Translations under genes and position numbers: made by a program | In this document: one piece after another, positions 16,902 to 25,257 of the stretch | Layout of the letters: every line of letters starts with the position of its first letter | How positions within the stretch are numbered: the first letter of the stretch is position 1 | Notes under the pieces: generated by a model | What the model was told of the DNA's origin: nothing | Database searches by the model: none | Seen by the model: only the letters and a program-made list of their open reading frames with translations | Origin: Brumimicrobium mesophilum | Lineage (GTDB): Bacteria > Bacteroidota > Bacteroidia > Flavobacteriales_D > Crocinitomicaceae | DNA length: 64,000 bases | Reading direction: 5' to 3' | Assembly (NCBI RefSeq): GCF_003025005.1 | Contig: NZ_PVSS01000011.1 | Coordinates: 1-64,000 of the forward strand

Positions 16902-17550
16902 CATCTAACAATTCATTTAAATTATCCACCCGTAAATCTGCGACCTTTAATTGCTCCGAAATTTCATGTGTTCCATCTGGAACTGCTACAACATTCATTT
17001 TCGCTGCTTTTCCAGCGATTGCTCCGTTTAAAGAATCTTCGATAACCAAACAGTTCTGAGGTTCGCTATTCAATAGTTTTGCTACTTCAATATAAACTTC
17101 TGGATGAGGTTTTCCATAAGTGCAATTCTGAGCAGAAAGTGTTGCATCGAAAAAATGAGCGATTCCTATTTTCTCTAAACTTGTGTCAATTAAAATTTGA
17201 TACGAAGAACTCGCTAAACCGATTTTCATTCCTTTAGACTTAAAGAATTCTAAGAGTTCAACAACACCTTTCATAGGCTGACCATTGGCTTTAATTCCGT
17301 TGACCATTTCCAACATGATTTCATCAACGACTTCTACTTGCGTTTTGTTCTTCCATGGATATAGCGCATGCCAGTAATCAACAACTTCGTCAATTCTTAA
17401 TCCGACCGTTTTTTCTCCGCCTACTTTGATGAAATCAATTCCGATAGTTGCAAAAACCTTAATTTCTGCTGCTTTCCATAGAGGTTCAGAGTCAATTAAA
17501 ACTCCATCCATGTCAAAAATAACTGTATCGATATTTTTATAATCTATCAT
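16885..17550 (-). CDS. HAD-superfamily sugar phosphatase (beta-PGM/HxpB-like)
   Basis: A 221-residue HAD subfamily IA phosphatase with motif I IFDMDGVLIDSE (Asp nucleophile near residue 11), motif II in GLASSS, a motif III lysine in YGKPHPEVY, and motif IV in VIEDSLNGAIAGKAA. The helical cap and length fit the hexitol phosphatase/2-deoxyglucose-6-phosphatase or beta-phosphoglucomutase group, so it likely dephosphorylates a small phosphosugar. Its start overlaps the stop of the upstream secreted propeller gene by 4 bp (ATGA), so translation is probably coupled. The last residues (FLTM) and stop are encoded inside the palindromic repeat shared with hemL. Confidence 0.9.
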   Translation of the reverse strand: MIDYKNIDTVIFDMDGVLIDSEPLWKAAEIKVFATIGIDFIKVGGEKTVGLRIDEVVDYWHALYPWKNKTQVEVVDEIMLEMVNGIKANGQPMKGVVELLEFFKSKGMKIGLASSSYQILIDTSLEKIGIAHFFDATLSAQNCTYGKPHPEVYIEVAKLLNSEPQNCLVIEDSLNGAIAGKAAKMNVVAVPDGTHEISEQLKVADLRVDNLNELLDVFLTM

Positions 17551-18377
17551 TTCTTTAATTTGTAAAGGTAGTTTCCAGTGAAAAATCCAGAAGCGTTTTC
17601 ATCCGTTAAATAAATGAATTTATCATCCACAGTAATTCCCTCTTTTTGTGTCCAAGAATCGTGTTTGTATTCTTTTTTCTGCACCCAAGAACTATTCTCC
17701 CAAACCAGCTGATAAACTTTCGCATAAGTGAGAATAAACAATTCACCGTCAAAATAAGTAGCGTCTGTAATACTTTCTTCTCTCCAGTTAGTTGGAGGTA
17801 ATTTCAAATCATTTTGCAGCTTAGCTTGATAAGTTCCTGGCTCCGTTGGTAAGGTATAAACCTTTGAAATTCCATCGAAAGGAACAGTTCTGTTTTTCGT
17901 AAATACAATTAGTTGATTGTCCTTCAAAATTAACCCTTCTGCATCAAAGTATAATTCAGATTTTTGAGGTGGAAATTGATTTTGATCAGGATAATTAAAG
18001 AATATCTTTTCGGCATCGACACTTTCATTTTTTAATACATCTTCCATTTTAACTTTGTAAATAACTAAGTCTTTACGCTTGTTTGCATTGTTTCCAAAAT
18101 CACCAACATACAAGTATTCTTCACCATCATAAGCCAATGCTTCCCAATCTACATTTGTTGCATTTTTTAATACGCAAGTATGTTTAATTTTCCCTCTTTT
18201 ATTGAAAACATAGATTTTCTCTTCGTTTCCAGAATCGTTGATAGTTAAAAATGAACATTTATATTTGATTAAAGCCGAAGTTTCAACCAAAACTGGAGGC
18301 AAGACAGTAACTTTATTTTGTGCGTGATTTAAGGTGTTGATTAGAAGAAATAGAAATGATATCAAAAATTTATACAT
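17547..18377 (-). CDS. Secreted beta-propeller-like hypothetical protein
   Basis: A 276-residue protein with a signal peptide (about 1-19, ending HAQ). The remainder has repeated strand patterns such as NVDWEALAYDGEEYLYVGDFGNN, YFDAEGLILKDNQLIVFTKNR, SITDATYFDGELFILTYAKVYQL and EGITVDDKFIYLTDENASG, as in SdiA-regulated/NHL-like propellers. No catalytic motif can be named. It forms a two-gene operon with the HAD phosphatase (4-bp overlap), which hints at a shared sugar or phosphate ester theme but does not prove it. Confidence 0.7.
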   Translation of the reverse strand: MYKFLISFLFLLINTLNHAQNKVTVLPPVLVETSALIKYKCSFLTINDSGNEEKIYVFNKRGKIKHTCVLKNATNVDWEALAYDGEEYLYVGDFGNNANKRKDLVIYKVKMEDVLKNESVDAEKIFFNYPDQNQFPPQKSELYFDAEGLILKDNQLIVFTKNRTVPFDGISKVYTLPTEPGTYQAKLQNDLKLPPTNWREESITDATYFDGELFILTYAKVYQLVWENSSWVQKKEYKHDSWTQKEGITVDDKFIYLTDENASGFFTGNYLYKLKK

Positions 18378-18513
18378 TGAAAACTATTTATATGTTGTGA
18401 TTACATACAATGATAAGTAAATTAAGAGGGCAAAAAAAAATTTTATTTTATCAAACTGTTAATTAACACGATAATTCTATACTTTTATCTCTAAAATTTA
18501 GAATTTTGCCAAA

Positions 18514-19761
18514 ATGATGCAACCGGGTGCTAAAAATTGGATTGATAAATATTTTTCATTGATTGATGAAAAGGTGATTGATTTAGAGTCTGTTGTTCAG
18601 CCTTCGTATATCTCTAAAGCCTCATTTTTACGAAATGTATTTTTTAATTCTGGAATTGTATTTGGATTTCCTAGTGAGTTTTTATTCTTTAAAAATGAGG
18701 CGTCTTCCAAATGGACTTCTGACGAGAAAACAACTTTTCTTTTATTTGAATGCTTGCTATTAGTTTATCGTACAGAAAAAGAGATTGTTGTAAAAGATGA
18801 GTTTATTTCGTCCTTATTGGAGTTTTATGAACAATACAACAACAAAAGTTCGATTAACGTCCTAAAACTTTTATTTAAAGAGAAGGATGGAATAAAACTC
18901 GAAAGTATTCTTAAAAAACGAGTTCATTTAAAGAAAACAATGGGGAATCAGTTGTGGGTCAACTATTTGAATAATAGTTTGGTTTACCTTGATGTATTAG
19001 GTTTTCGTTCCTTCTTGATTAACCAAAAACAACTCAAAGAAAGTTATGATTCTTTTGTTTTAGGCGCACTAAACACTATAGGGGTTCTGTCACGCGTGGA
19101 TCATAAAACTGTAGAAATTGAAGATCAAATTTTATCAGTTTACCTCGCATCCGCAAACATGGATGATCAAGCACGAAAGGATTTTAAACAGAAATTGGCG
19201 GACGATTCTTTAACTATCGAGGATATCGTTTTACCTGATCAAAATGATGATTTGTATAAATTCTATCTTTTGGATATGGCAGTGCTTACTGTGCAATCGG
19301 ACTTATCTGAAATGAGTGAAGAGACATATTATCTCAATAAATTATGTGCGTATTTGGGTGTCAAAAAGAAACATATGGATCGTTCAATTATTATGATTGA
19401 AAGATTTGTTATGGAGAATAATCATCAAATTACCTTTTTACAAGAAAAGTCTTCTTACGAACAATTATATGGAAACTTTTCCAAACGGTGGATTAAGATT
19501 TTGGGGAGGAACAAGGATAAATTTATTGAAGAACTAAGAGAAAGTAAAGAACTCATTTTTTTAGTGAATAAATCTTTCACGCACGAACTGAGCATTGAAG
19601 AAAAAGAAAAAGTGAAATCACAATTTAAAGACTTAGCGAAATCTCTACCTGCATTGGCTATATTTATGTTGCCAGGAGGGTTGATACTATTACCGCTAAT
19701 TTTGAAAATAATACCAGATTTAATTCCTTCTGCTTTTAAGGAGAATGAGGTGGAGAAATGA
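18514..19761 (+). CDS. LETM1-related biofilm-associated-type protein
   Basis: A 415-residue protein, largely helical, without a signal peptide. The C-terminus (about 375-410) carries the LETM1 hallmark LPALAIFMLPGGLILLPLILK followed by IPDLIPSAF, a hydrophobic segment that may enter the membrane. Bacteroidota have a family annotated as LETM1-related biofilm-associated proteins with this layout. In mitochondria LETM1 is linked to cation/proton exchange, but the bacterial role is not established. It is monocistronic and is followed by palindromic repeats. Confidence 0.75.
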   Translation: MMQPGAKNWIDKYFSLIDEKVIDLESVVQPSYISKASFLRNVFFNSGIVFGFPSEFLFFKNEASSKWTSDEKTTFLLFECLLLVYRTEKEIVVKDEFISSLLEFYEQYNNKSSINVLKLLFKEKDGIKLESILKKRVHLKKTMGNQLWVNYLNNSLVYLDVLGFRSFLINQKQLKESYDSFVLGALNTIGVLSRVDHKTVEIEDQILSVYLASANMDDQARKDFKQKLADDSLTIEDIVLPDQNDDLYKFYLLDMAVLTVQSDLSEMSEETYYLNKLCAYLGVKKKHMDRSIIMIERFVMENNHQITFLQEKSSYEQLYGNFSKRWIKILGRNKDKFIEELRESKELIFLVNKSFTHELSIEEKEKVKSQFKDLAKSLPALAIFMLPGGLILLPLILKIIPDLIPSAFKENEVEK

Positions 19762-19812
19762 TAGTTGTTCTAATCTAAAGCCTTTTCATTAAAGCGATAT
19801 TATGGAATTATA

Positions 19813-19847
19813 TCGTCTCCCCCTTTGGAGGAGGCGGTGGGAGGATT
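19813..19847 (+). repeat. GC-rich palindromic repeat (family P), unit a
   Basis: CGTCTCCCCCTTTGGAGGAG is followed by a GGGAGGA block; the core CCCCCTTTGGAGG can fold on itself. Same family as 30264-30300. Confidence 0.75.
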
Positions 19848-19932
19848 TTTAAATTTATTATTACATCTTATTTTCAGGACGAGGCTTAATGTTCTTGCGT
19901 TTCACTGTTAAATGATGAGTTTGATTATTAGG

Positions 19933-19968
19933 GTCCTCCCCCTTTATCCCCCTCCAAAGGGGGAAACG
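19933..19968 (-). repeat. GC-rich palindromic repeat (family P), unit b, inverted
   Basis: TCCTCCCCCTTTATCCCCCT then CCAAAGGGGGAAA is the reverse complement of the family-P unit. It is followed by a GCTTCG motif, as at the copies near 30.2, 30.8 and 31.2 kb. Confidence 0.75.
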
Positions 19969-20054
19969 CTTCGAACTAAGACTGTAAGGCAGAAAAAAAT
20001 CTCTTTCTATAGGTTGTAACAGTTTACATTGCTAACATAAAAGCCGGAAAAGTA

Positions 20055-20090
20055 TCGTCTCCACCTTTGAAGAAGGCGAGGGGAGGACTT
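20055..20090 (+). repeat. GC-rich palindromic repeat (family P), unit c, decayed
   Basis: CGTCTCCACCTTTGAAGAAG followed by GCGAGGGGAGGA; a diverged copy in the same orientation as unit a. Confidence 0.65.
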
Positions 20091-20100
20091 TTTGAATTTA

Positions 20101-20592
20101 CTAATTATCATGGATTGAAATATATTCTCCTTCCCAATTGTCAAATTTCTTCAATAAAAATTCTAATTCGACAATTCGATCCCCATATTTAGCACTAAAC
20201 TCTTTACCGTAATAATTCAAAGTGCGATTTTTAGAGTTAAATCTTAACATTGGATTTTGATCTATGGGAGCTTTGACAGTTCTTCCGTCATTTGTTTTTA
20301 GCTCATTCTCACTTATGATACCTCCCAATAAAAAGATTTTTCCGTTCTCTCGAACTTTATATTTGCCAGTGAAAGTGATTTTACCAAAAACAGCTAAGGT
20401 GTCATTTCCACCGAAAATGAAGAGGTGAGCAGTAGATGTTGAGTCAATTGGGTTTAGTTTTAAGAAAATCGTTTCTTCGCTGTTTACTTCGAATTTATTC
20501 CATTGATAATTAATTGATTCTAATGTTTTATTGCTGATTGTTCCGCAACTTGAAATTGCAATAATTAAGAAAAAGACATAGAATATTTTCAT
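20101..20592 (-). CDS. Small lipoprotein, unknown function
   Basis: A 163-residue protein with a lipoprotein signal (MKIFYVFFLIIAISSCG, lipobox cysteine at residue 16). The mature part is beta-rich (FIFGGNDTLAVFGKITFTGKYKV) with no motif I recognise. It lies 47 bp downstream of another lipoprotein gene on the same strand, so the two may be cotranscribed. The localisation signal is clear; the role is unknown. Confidence 0.7.
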   Translation of the reverse strand: MKIFYVFFLIIAISSCGTISNKTLESINYQWNKFEVNSEETIFLKLNPIDSTSTAHLFIFGGNDTLAVFGKITFTGKYKVRENGKIFLLGGIISENELKTNDGRTVKAPIDQNPMLRFNSKNRTLNYYGKEFSAKYGDRIVELEFLLKKFDNWEGEYISIHDN

Positions 20593-20639
20593 CGGAATTT
20601 GCCTTTATGAAGAAGATTGGATATCTATCTCCTATCGCG

Positions 20640-21182
20640 TTATTCATTAATAATTGCCTCCACGCTTTTCACAGCAACAATTGCATCTTTCACGCCTTCT
20701 TCAGATAGTCCTTGATCACTAGATTCAAATATGTAATTTATTCCATCAATTTCATGTTGAGCAGCAGTGTGATAAGTTACTTTACTTGTTCCTTTGGTTA
20801 GTTTATAAACGGTGAAATTCTTTTCTTTTTCAATGAATTCAACCTTTTCGGATTGTTTATCAAGTTCTTCTAAATACCTTTTAAATCCATCTATCATTCC
20901 CCAATCTTGAATCTTAAGGAAAGTTTGTTTTCCCTTAATAAGATCCCAAGTATAAGTGTCTAACTCATGTTTAATTAATGTTCTGTCCTCTTTTGGAACC
21001 ATTAGTGAAGCCTTTAATTCATAGGGTCTCAAATCAAATTCAACAAAATCACTATAATCTTTATTTGAAATCTCCGTTCCATCTGAATTTTGATTCTCAA
21101 CGTTTTCACCTGAATCGGTTTTGCAACTCGAAAGGGATAGGGCAATAGCGATAAAACCTAGTAGAAAATATTTGCTCTTCAT
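20640..21182 (-). CDS. Lipoprotein, unknown function
   Basis: A 180-residue lipoprotein: MKSKYFLLGFIAIALSLSSC has its lipobox cysteine at residue 20, followed by an acidic, low-complexity linker (about 21-45). The folded part includes VEFDLRPYELKASLMVP and VTYHTAAQHEIDGINYIFES. No family recognised. It is probably the first gene of a two-lipoprotein unit and is divergent from the MerR regulator, with a 197-bp gap between them. Confidence 0.7.
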   Translation of the reverse strand: MKSKYFLLGFIAIALSLSSCKTDSGENVENQNSDGTEISNKDYSDFVEFDLRPYELKASLMVPKEDRTLIKHELDTYTWDLIKGKQTFLKIQDWGMIDGFKRYLEELDKQSEKVEFIEKEKNFTVYKLTKGTSKVTYHTAAQHEIDGINYIFESSDQGLSEEGVKDAIVAVKSVEAIINE

Positions 21183-21331
21183 TTTGACTTCTTTTTGGAA
21201 TCCGAAAGTAAGAATTTTTTAACTAAGATCTCTATTGTTCATTTTGTCCATATGGAAGAGATTATTAGAAATGAGGTTTACAGATTATAGTTAAAATATA
21301 GATTTTGTCACTTTTCTTACATTGTTTAAAC

Positions 21332-21339
21332 TATCTTTG
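21332..21339 (+). promoter_or_regulatory. Candidate -7 box of the MerR regulator gene
   Basis: TATCTTTG matches TAnnTTTG and lies 40 bp before the ATG. The nearest upstream TTTG (21304-21307) is 24 bp away instead of about 19, so only the -7 element is well supported. Confidence 0.45.
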
Positions 21340-21379
21340 TTAACATTGAACCAAAACCGAATCGAACTGTTTATGAATT

Positions 21380-22231
21380 ATGGCAGAATACAAAATTAAA
21401 GATTTAGAAACTTTAACAGGTATTAAAGCTCATACCTTGAGAATATGGGAAAAACGCTATAACTTGTTGTCTCCTAATCGTACTGAAACCAAAATAAGAA
21501 CCTATTCTGACAAAGATTTAGTGAAATTACTCAACGTAGCGATACTGTATGATAGTGGAGTGAAAATTTCGAAAATAGCCGAATTTTCTTCCAATCAAAT
21601 TCAACAAAAAGTAACAGATTTGTATGATCACAAGTATTCTTATAGTGCTGTTGTAAGTTTGTTGGTTCAGTCAATGATTGTGATAGATTGTGAAACATTT
21701 GAGCGTGTTTTGAAAAATACCATTCAGAAAGAGGGGTTGGAAACCGTTTACAAAAACTACTTGGTTTCTTTTTTAAATCGAATTGGAGTTCTTTGGATGG
21801 TAGGAACTATAACTCCAGTGCAAGAACATTTTGTTTCGAATCTAATTCGTCAGACAATTATTGTGGAAACTGATAAACTGCCTATTGTTGTAAAAAGAAG
21901 GATTGATGCCGTTTTGTTTACACCTGAAGGAGAATTCCATGAAATTAGCTTGCTCTTTTATAATTATATCTTAAGAAAAAGGAATTTCAGAACACTTTAC
22001 CTTGGAGCTAATCTTCCAATAGTTGATTTAAAATCTACACTATCCACCATTAACCCTAAAAATCTTATTGTTTCTATCATCGCGGGTGTTAGTGAAGAGT
22101 CGTATTCAGATTTTATGAAGTTTCTCACTGATGAAGTGAGGCTTCCTGTTTTTCTGGGTGGTGCAATGGTGGATAATTATGGGCTACCAAAATCAGAAAT
22201 AATATTTCCTATTCAAGACTGGATTGAGTAA
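21380..22231 (+). CDS. CarH/LitR-like MerR regulator with B12-binding-type domain
   Basis: A 283-residue regulator. The N-terminal MerR winged helix (residues 3-75) has IKDLETLTGIKAHTLRIWEKRY. A helical-bundle segment (about 85-165) carries the CarH/LitR light-sensing motif W-x9-EH as Trp139, Glu149 and His150. The C-terminal cobalamin-binding-like domain (about 175-283) keeps His187 in EGEFHEIS, the position of the lower cobalt ligand, plus LYLGANLP and LGGAM. The residue after Trp139 is Met where Thermus CarH has the His132 ligand, and the usual motif glycine is Ser190. It lies directly upstream of a sigma factor and carotenoid genes. CarH/LitR proteins repress such genes in the dark and release DNA when light cleaves adenosylcobalamin; light sensing here is inferred. 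Confidence 0.85.
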   Translation: MAEYKIKDLETLTGIKAHTLRIWEKRYNLLSPNRTETKIRTYSDKDLVKLLNVAILYDSGVKISKIAEFSSNQIQQKVTDLYDHKYSYSAVVSLLVQSMIVIDCETFERVLKNTIQKEGLETVYKNYLVSFLNRIGVLWMVGTITPVQEHFVSNLIRQTIIVETDKLPIVVKRRIDAVLFTPEGEFHEISLLFYNYILRKRNFRTLYLGANLPIVDLKSTLSTINPKNLIVSIIAGVSEESYSDFMKFLTDEVRLPVFLGGAMVDNYGLPKSEIIFPIQDWIE

Positions 22232-22247
22232 TAAAAAACACAATTGT

Positions 22248-22265
22248 TGTGTATTAATTTACACA
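22248..22265. promoter_or_regulatory. Candidate operator dyad TGTGTA-N6-TACACA
   Basis: A perfect 6-bp inverted repeat with a 6-bp spacer lies in the gap between the MerR gene and the sigma-factor gene, about 80 bp upstream of the sigma promoter. It has the size and symmetry of a MerR-type dimer site. Binding by the neighbouring regulator is inferred only. Confidence 0.4.
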
Positions 22266-22343
22266 CTTTAAATAATTCAGGTTATTTGTTTACTTTGTCT
22301 CCAATAAGTTTGTCGTTTTAATGACCTGATTTTCCTCACTTTC

Positions 22344-22373
22344 TTGCACTTCTTATAAATATACATATATTTG
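22344..22373 (+). promoter_or_regulatory. Promoter of the sigma/carotenoid operon
   Basis: TTG (22344-22346), 19 bp, then TATATTTG (22366-22373) fits the Bacteroidota primary sigma consensus exactly. Predicted start is near 22380, leaving a leader of about 40 nt before the ATG at 22421. Confidence 0.65.
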
Positions 22374-22420
22374 GCACAATTCTGTTTAATCTTAAGTTAA
22401 CAAAATTAAACAATCATAAA

Positions 22421-22933
22421 ATGTCAACATTAGAATTTAATAATATACTTATATCGATGGAGTCCTATTTATTGGCTTTTGCGATGAATTACACGAAGAA
22501 TCTTGAAGATGCTAAAGATTTAACGCAGGAAACTATGTTAAAAGCAATTCGCTATAAGGATTACTACAAACCTAAAACGAATTTCAAAGCATGGATTTTC
22601 ACGATCATGAAAAACACTTTTATTAATCAATATAGAAGAAAAGTGAGGTCAAAAACTATTTTTGATAACTCAACTGACTTATATTTACTAAATAATTCTT
22701 CAGAAGACAGAGATTCTCCTTATAATTACATTGCAGATGGCGAGGTAAATGCTCAATTAGAAACTTTAAGTCCAGAGTATAAAGAGCCGTTTGAAATGCA
22801 TTACAATGGTTATAAGTATAAAGAAATTGCCGATAAATTGGATATTCCTTTAGGAACTGTGAAAAGTAGAATTTTTATTGCCAGAAAGAAATTAATGGAC
22901 CTTCTTCCTGAATATAAGTACAACAATAATTAA
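22421..22933 (+). CDS. ECF-type RNA polymerase sigma factor
   Basis: A 170-residue sigma-70 family factor with region 2 (FAMNYTKNLEDAKDLTQETML, then FKAWIFTIMKNTFINQYRR) and region 4 (YKYKEIADKLDIPLGTVKSR, then IFIARKKL). No anti-sigma gene is adjacent; control is more likely at transcription by the upstream MerR-type regulator, as in the LitR/LitS pair of Streptomyces. It overlaps crtI by one base and heads the carotenoid operon, so it may amplify expression of these genes or of photoprotection genes elsewhere. Targets are not visible from the sequence. Confidence 0.9.
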   Translation: MSTLEFNNILISMESYLLAFAMNYTKNLEDAKDLTQETMLKAIRYKDYYKPKTNFKAWIFTIMKNTFINQYRRKVRSKTIFDNSTDLYLLNNSSEDRDSPYNYIADGEVNAQLETLSPEYKEPFEMHYNGYKYKEIADKLDIPLGTVKSRIFIARKKLMDLLPEYKYNNN

Positions 22934-24420
22934 TGATAAAAAAGAAAATAACAGTTATAGGAAGTGGTGTAGCAGGGTTGTCAGCAGCTAGTTATTTAGC
23001 TAAGTCTGGTCACGATGTAACGCTTATTGAAAAAAATAAGGGCATTGGAGGTCGAGCTCGAAAATTCGAAGTTGATGGTTTTGTGTTTGATATGGGTCCT
23101 AGCTGGTATTGGATGCCAGATGTGTTTGAACAATTTTATAATGCTTTTGGGTACACAACGAAAGATTTTTATCAGTTAGAAAGGCTTGATCCTAGTTATC
23201 GTGTGTTTTGGAAAGATCAAAGCCAAGATGATGTTCCGGCAAATATTGATGAATTTTATGCGTGGTTTGAAAAACTTGAACCTGGTTCGACTAAGAATTT
23301 AGATAAATTTTTAGCGGAGGCAGCATACAAGTACGAAGTGGGTATGAATGATTTGGTTCACAAACCAAGTTTGAGGTTTACCGAGTTTGCTGACATGAGA
23401 ATTGTTAAAGGAACATTGAAATTACACTTATTTTCATCATTTTCTAAATATATTAAAACATATTTTTCCCATCCTAAAATTATAGAGTTACTTGAGTTTC
23501 CTATATTGTTTTTAGGAGCAATGCCAAAAGATACTCCAGCATTATATTCTTTGATGAATTATGCTGATATTAAGTTGGGAACGTGGTATCCGATGGGTGG
23601 AATGCATAAAATCATTGAAGCTTTTGAGCAAATTGCAATTGCTCAAGGTGTGAAAATAATAACGGATTGTGAAGCCAAAAACTTCAACTACAAAGAGGGG
23701 TTGATCTATGAGGTAAATACTCAAAATAATGGAAGTTATCTTTCAGATATTGTAGTTTCTGGAGCGGATTACAACCATACAGATAAAGTCTTGGCAGGTG
23801 AGAATTCCAATTATTCAGAAGATTATTGGGACAAGCGTTTGATGGCGCCTTCATCCTTGTTATTTTATTTAGGGTTAGATAAAAAAATTGATAATTTACT
23901 TCATCATAATTTATTTTTTGATACAGATTTTAAAATTCATGCAGAAGAAATTTATAAAGAACCGCAATGGCCATCTCAACCGTTGTTCTATGCGTGTTGT
24001 CCTTCTAAGACCGATGATTCCGTAGCTCCAGAAGGAAAAGAAAATTTGTTTTTATTAATTCCAATTGCTCCAGATTTAGAAGATACGGAAGAATTACGAG
24101 AGAAATATTTCGATATTATCATGGAAAGATTAGAACAAAAAACGGGATCAGAAATTAAATCACATATCGAATATAAAAGAAGTTTTTGCCTCAAAGATTT
24201 TAAATCAGATTATCATGCATATAAAGGAAATGCCTATGGATTAGCCAATACCCTAAAACAAACAGCGTTTTTCAAACCGAAAATCGTCAACAAAAAGGTG
24301 AAAAATTTATTTTATACAGGACAGCTAACTACTCCTGGACCTGGGGTTCCACCGAGCATTATTTCTGGTAAAGTCGTTGCTGAAGAAATTAATAAACGTA
24401 TTAACGCAAACAAAATATAA
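22933..24420 (+). CDS. crtI: Phytoene desaturase
   Basis: A 495-residue FAD-dependent enzyme that introduces double bonds into phytoene, yielding lycopene or a related polyene. The N-terminus has the dinucleotide-binding fold (VIGSGVAGLSAASYLAKSGH) and IGGRARKFEVDGFVFDMGPS; the C-terminus has the family signature YTGQLTTPGPGVPPSIISGK. The length is standard for CrtI. It begins one base before the end of the sigma gene and abuts crtB (stop codon immediately followed by ATG), so translation is probably coupled. No cyclase, hydroxylase or ketolase gene follows in the window, so the end pigment cannot be stated. Confidence 0.95.
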   Translation: MIKKKITVIGSGVAGLSAASYLAKSGHDVTLIEKNKGIGGRARKFEVDGFVFDMGPSWYWMPDVFEQFYNAFGYTTKDFYQLERLDPSYRVFWKDQSQDDVPANIDEFYAWFEKLEPGSTKNLDKFLAEAAYKYEVGMNDLVHKPSLRFTEFADMRIVKGTLKLHLFSSFSKYIKTYFSHPKIIELLEFPILFLGAMPKDTPALYSLMNYADIKLGTWYPMGGMHKIIEAFEQIAIAQGVKIITDCEAKNFNYKEGLIYEVNTQNNGSYLSDIVVSGADYNHTDKVLAGENSNYSEDYWDKRLMAPSSLLFYLGLDKKIDNLLHHNLFFDTDFKIHAEEIYKEPQWPSQPLFYACCPSKTDDSVAPEGKENLFLLIPIAPDLEDTEELREKYFDIIMERLEQKTGSEIKSHIEYKRSFCLKDFKSDYHAYKGNAYGLANTLKQTAFFKPKIVNKKVKNLFYTGQLTTPGPGVPPSIISGKVVAEEINKRINANKI

Positions 24421-25257
24421 ATGAAACTACTCTATGATAATCTTTCGAAGGATGTTAGCAAGCGTCTTACACGTGCCTACAGTACTAGTTTCTCATTGGG
24501 GATAAGATTCTTAAGTAAGGAAATACAACAACCTATTTATAATATTTATGGTTTTGTGCGTTTGGCCGATGAAATTGTAGATTCTTTTCATGATTTTGAA
24601 AAGGAAGAACTACTGAATGAATTTAGAGCAAGTACTAAACTTGCAATAGATAGAAAAATAGCGTTAAATCCTATCTTAAATTCTTTTCAAGAAACGGTTC
24701 ATCGTTATAATATTACTCAAGATCTGATTGACTGTTTTTTGGACAGTATGGAAATGGATTTGAAAAAGTGCGAATACAATCAAAATGATTATGAAAAATA
24801 CATTTTGGGTTCTGCAGAAGTAGTAGGACTAATGTGCTTAAAGGTTTTTTTAAATGGTGATGAAAAAGAGTATCAAAGATTAAAGCCAGATGCCATGAGT
24901 TTAGGCTCAGCTTTTCAAAAGATTAATTTTTTACGCGATTTACAAGCAGATTTTAATGAATTAGATAGAACATATTTCCCAAATGTGGATATGTCAAAAT
25001 TTAATGATGAAATCAAAAAGGAAATTGAAAAAGACATCGAAAAAGATTTTAAAAAAGGATTAGAAGGGATAAAAAAATTACCTAAAAAAGCACGTTTTGG
25101 TACTTATATGGCTTATATTTATTACTATAAACTTTTTGTAAAAATTAAAAATACAAAGGCAGAATCAATTCTCGTGGAACGCGTGAGAATACCAAATAAC
25201 AAAAAATATATGTTGTTCTGTTCTTCATTTTTACGTCACAAATTGAATTTAATTTAA
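24421..25257 (+). CDS. crtB: Phytoene synthase
   Basis: A 278-residue squalene/phytoene synthase that condenses two geranylgeranyl diphosphates to phytoene. Both aspartate-rich metal-binding motifs are present: DEIVD in YGFVRLADEIVDSF near residue 46, and DLQAD in NFLRDLQADFNELDRTYFP near 180. The length is close to other Bacteroidota CrtB proteins. It lies between crtI and idi with no spacing (ATG right after the crtI stop; 1-bp overlap with idi), and so is clearly part of the same transcript. Confidence 0.95.
   Translation: MKLLYDNLSKDVSKRLTRAYSTSFSLGIRFLSKEIQQPIYNIYGFVRLADEIVDSFHDFEKEELLNEFRASTKLAIDRKIALNPILNSFQETVHRYNITQDLIDCFLDSMEMDLKKCEYNQNDYEKYILGSAEVVGLMCLKVFLNGDEKEYQRLKPDAMSLGSAFQKINFLRDLQADFNELDRTYFPNVDMSKFNDEIKKEIEKDIEKDFKKGLEGIKKLPKKARFGTYMAYIYYYKLFVKIKNTKAESILVERVRIPNNKKYMLFCSSFLRHKLNLI

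Larger units (their letters stand above)
19762..20100. other. Gene-free gap with three CTCCCCCTTTGGAG palindromes
   Basis: No gene seen. The gap holds three copies of the GC-rich palindrome family also found around the DUF559 gene: 19813-19847 and 20055-20090 in one orientation, and 19933-19968 inverted between them. The last two form the same outward-facing pair (about 160 bp) seen at 30.1-31.4 kb. It lies between convergent genes. Confidence 0.7.
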
